Position numbers and translations under genes: made by a program
The notes under the pieces: model-generated
Database searches by the model: none
Told to the model about the DNA's origin: nothing
What the model saw: only the letters and a program-made list of their open reading frames with translations
Shown here: piece by piece, positions 62,910 through 64,000 of the stretch
How the letters are laid out: the number at the start of each line of letters is the position of its first letter
Position numbering within the stretch: the stretch's first letter is position 1
Source of the DNA: Panagrolaimus kolymaensis
Lineage: Eukaryota; Nematoda; Chromadorea; Rhabditida; Panagrolaimidae
Reading direction: 5' to 3'
Assembly (NCBI GenBank): GCA_028622995.1
Contig: JAJQJQ010000016.1
Coordinates: 3,534,001-3,598,000 of the forward strand
DNA length: 64,000 nucleotides

Positions 62910-64000
62910 TTATGCAATAATGTGTGGAGCACAAAATACAAAAGCTAAAGTGCAAGCTGTTATAAAAACTGAAAACGTAATCAAGCATGCACGATCAACG
63001 ACCATTGCAGCAAATTGCCAATCATGTTCGATGCTTTCTTTCTCATCTTCTTCAAATATTCGTGCTGTTATCTAAACTTCCTATTTTGATAAATGTTCAA
63101 AAATTTATGAATCTCACTTCTTTGAGTTCGGTATAAAGTTGATGGAGCAGGACTATTTGTGCATCTGTTGCTGGATCGCTAGGGACTGCTTTTGGACTCG
63201 CTATTGATTGTTCAATTTTTTTAAAAGGGTCAACACGTGGTTTTTCAACAATGCAGGTTCCTCGATGATATCGATAACCTGGTCTCTTCATCATTAATAA
63301 CCAAGGCAGCCATTCTAAAAGCACTCGACGAACAATGGTTGTCATAACATGAGTATCAGCAGCTCGAAAATGCAAATTTAAAATAACTACTGTAAAAATA
63401 ACTGATGCAGAAATCACAAGCATGCAAGTTGAAAAGAAAATTCCTAAAAATTAGTTGTGAATTTTGCTATTTATTTTTGGTGCTAACCGATTAATGGAAC
63501 CGAATCTGAAGTTGCTGGTGTCATTTCTCCTACCATACTTAGAAAGAAACAAACACTTAGCAAAATAGTTATTTCTAAAAATGAATTCATTTAGCTTTAT
63601 TATAATTTTAAAGGATTACCTAAAGTCATTTTCTCTCCTCCATCGGGCGGAAAACTAAATCTGAAAAATCGAACTTTAGAATACTAATTTAATAATTTTT
63701 AATTTACGAGAAAATGGTCATCATCGAAATCAATAAACTTGGAATTATCAAATTAAACCCTGAAAGTGTTTTTCATGTTTTGTATTAGTTTGTTTTAATA
63801 ACAGCCCTTATTATTTGACTACTTACAATAAAATAAAGTTCTTCGACGAATATGCATTGAAAATACAATAGTTGGATACGGTTCAGGGCAGCATTTGAAG
63901 AAGGTAACTTCTCGAGTTGCTGGCGATGAAATTAAATTCCATTCTCCATTCGTGACATAATCGGATAAATCCATTTGATGAATGGCATTTGTATCATCTG
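62910..64000 (-). CDS. Nicotinic acetylcholine receptor alpha-type subunit, C-terminal part
   Basis: Cys-loop ligand-gated cation channel subunit of muscle or nerve membranes. Exons seen: 63827-64000 (continues beyond the window), 63708-63759, 63620-63654, 63488-63574, 63118-63443, 62910-63071. Loop C has the adjacent cysteines that define alpha subunits (FFKCCPEPYPTI) after DYVTNGEWNLI. TM1 NLIIPSLLISMMTIFSF; TM2 GEKMTLEITILLSVCFFLSM, leading to TPATSDSVPLIG (alpha7/ACR-16-like); TM3 STCMLVISASVIFTVVIL; then HVMTTIVRRVLLEWLPWLLM; a short intracellular loop; TM4 and the end APHIIA. The TM3-TM4 loop is short (about 90 residues). The exact C. elegans counterpart is not certain. The ligand-binding N-terminus lies outside the window. 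Confidence 0.92.

Overview
The window looks like nuclear DNA of a nematode. It is AT-rich, genes have many small introns with T-rich 3' ends (TTTTCAG, TTTTTAG, AATTTAG), several starts lie 8-12 bases after an intron-like acceptor with no visible upstream exon (the pattern of spliced-leader trans-splicing), and the gene content matches nematodes. From memory, the AHCY, SF3B3 and octopamine-receptor-like genes sit together on C. elegans cosmid K02F2 (ahcy-1, teg-4, ser-3; chromosome I), so this part is conserved synteny. The species cannot be fixed from sequence alone.

Layout. 1-17710 (+): the 3' part of a giant LDL-receptor-related protein gene (lrp-1/megalin type), 32 exons, with a transmembrane segment and an NPxY-bearing tail at the end. 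17711-21741: intergenic. 21742-32403 (+): a PDE8-type cyclic-nucleotide phosphodiesterase with two mutually exclusive first exons. 32929-34284 (-): adenosylhomocysteinase. 34285-37447: intergenic. 37448-50751 (-): splicing factor SF3B3, whose 7.3-kb intron 8 carries a complete biogenic-amine GPCR gene (44885-47224) on the opposite strand. 51371-53168 (+): SRP54. 53492-55351 (-): a one-pass membrane protein with a long charged, Ser/Arg/Lys-rich tail. 56168-59324 (-): a PDPR-like mitochondrial flavoprotein. 59667-61609 (-): an unrecognised helical protein. 61930-62835 (+): neuroguidin. 62910-64000 (-): an alpha-type nicotinic receptor subunit, cut by the window end.

Most genes are housekeeping or signalling genes with no shared pathway. 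They form convergent pairs (PDE/AHCY, SRP54/charged-tail gene, neuroguidin/nAChR) and divergent pairs (SF3B3/SRP54, helical protein/neuroguidin).

The unusual biology is in the LRP gene. Its LDL-receptor class A (LDLa) array grew by duplication of exon-plus-intron units. Three introns share a 3' block ending in TTTTAT rather than AG, yet the flanking exons fit perfectly. Three 6-nt microexons and one 14-nt microexon restore the exact LDLa spacing. Two duplicated introns carry, on the opposite strand, copies of a tiny gene for a single-pass membrane micropeptide, one of them frameshifted. One intron also holds a long fold-back element flanked by TTAA, and a second element of the same build lies in a PDE intron.

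Exon boundaries were worked out by hand from splice signals and reading phase. They close in frame through every complete multi-exon gene, but none has been checked against transcripts.
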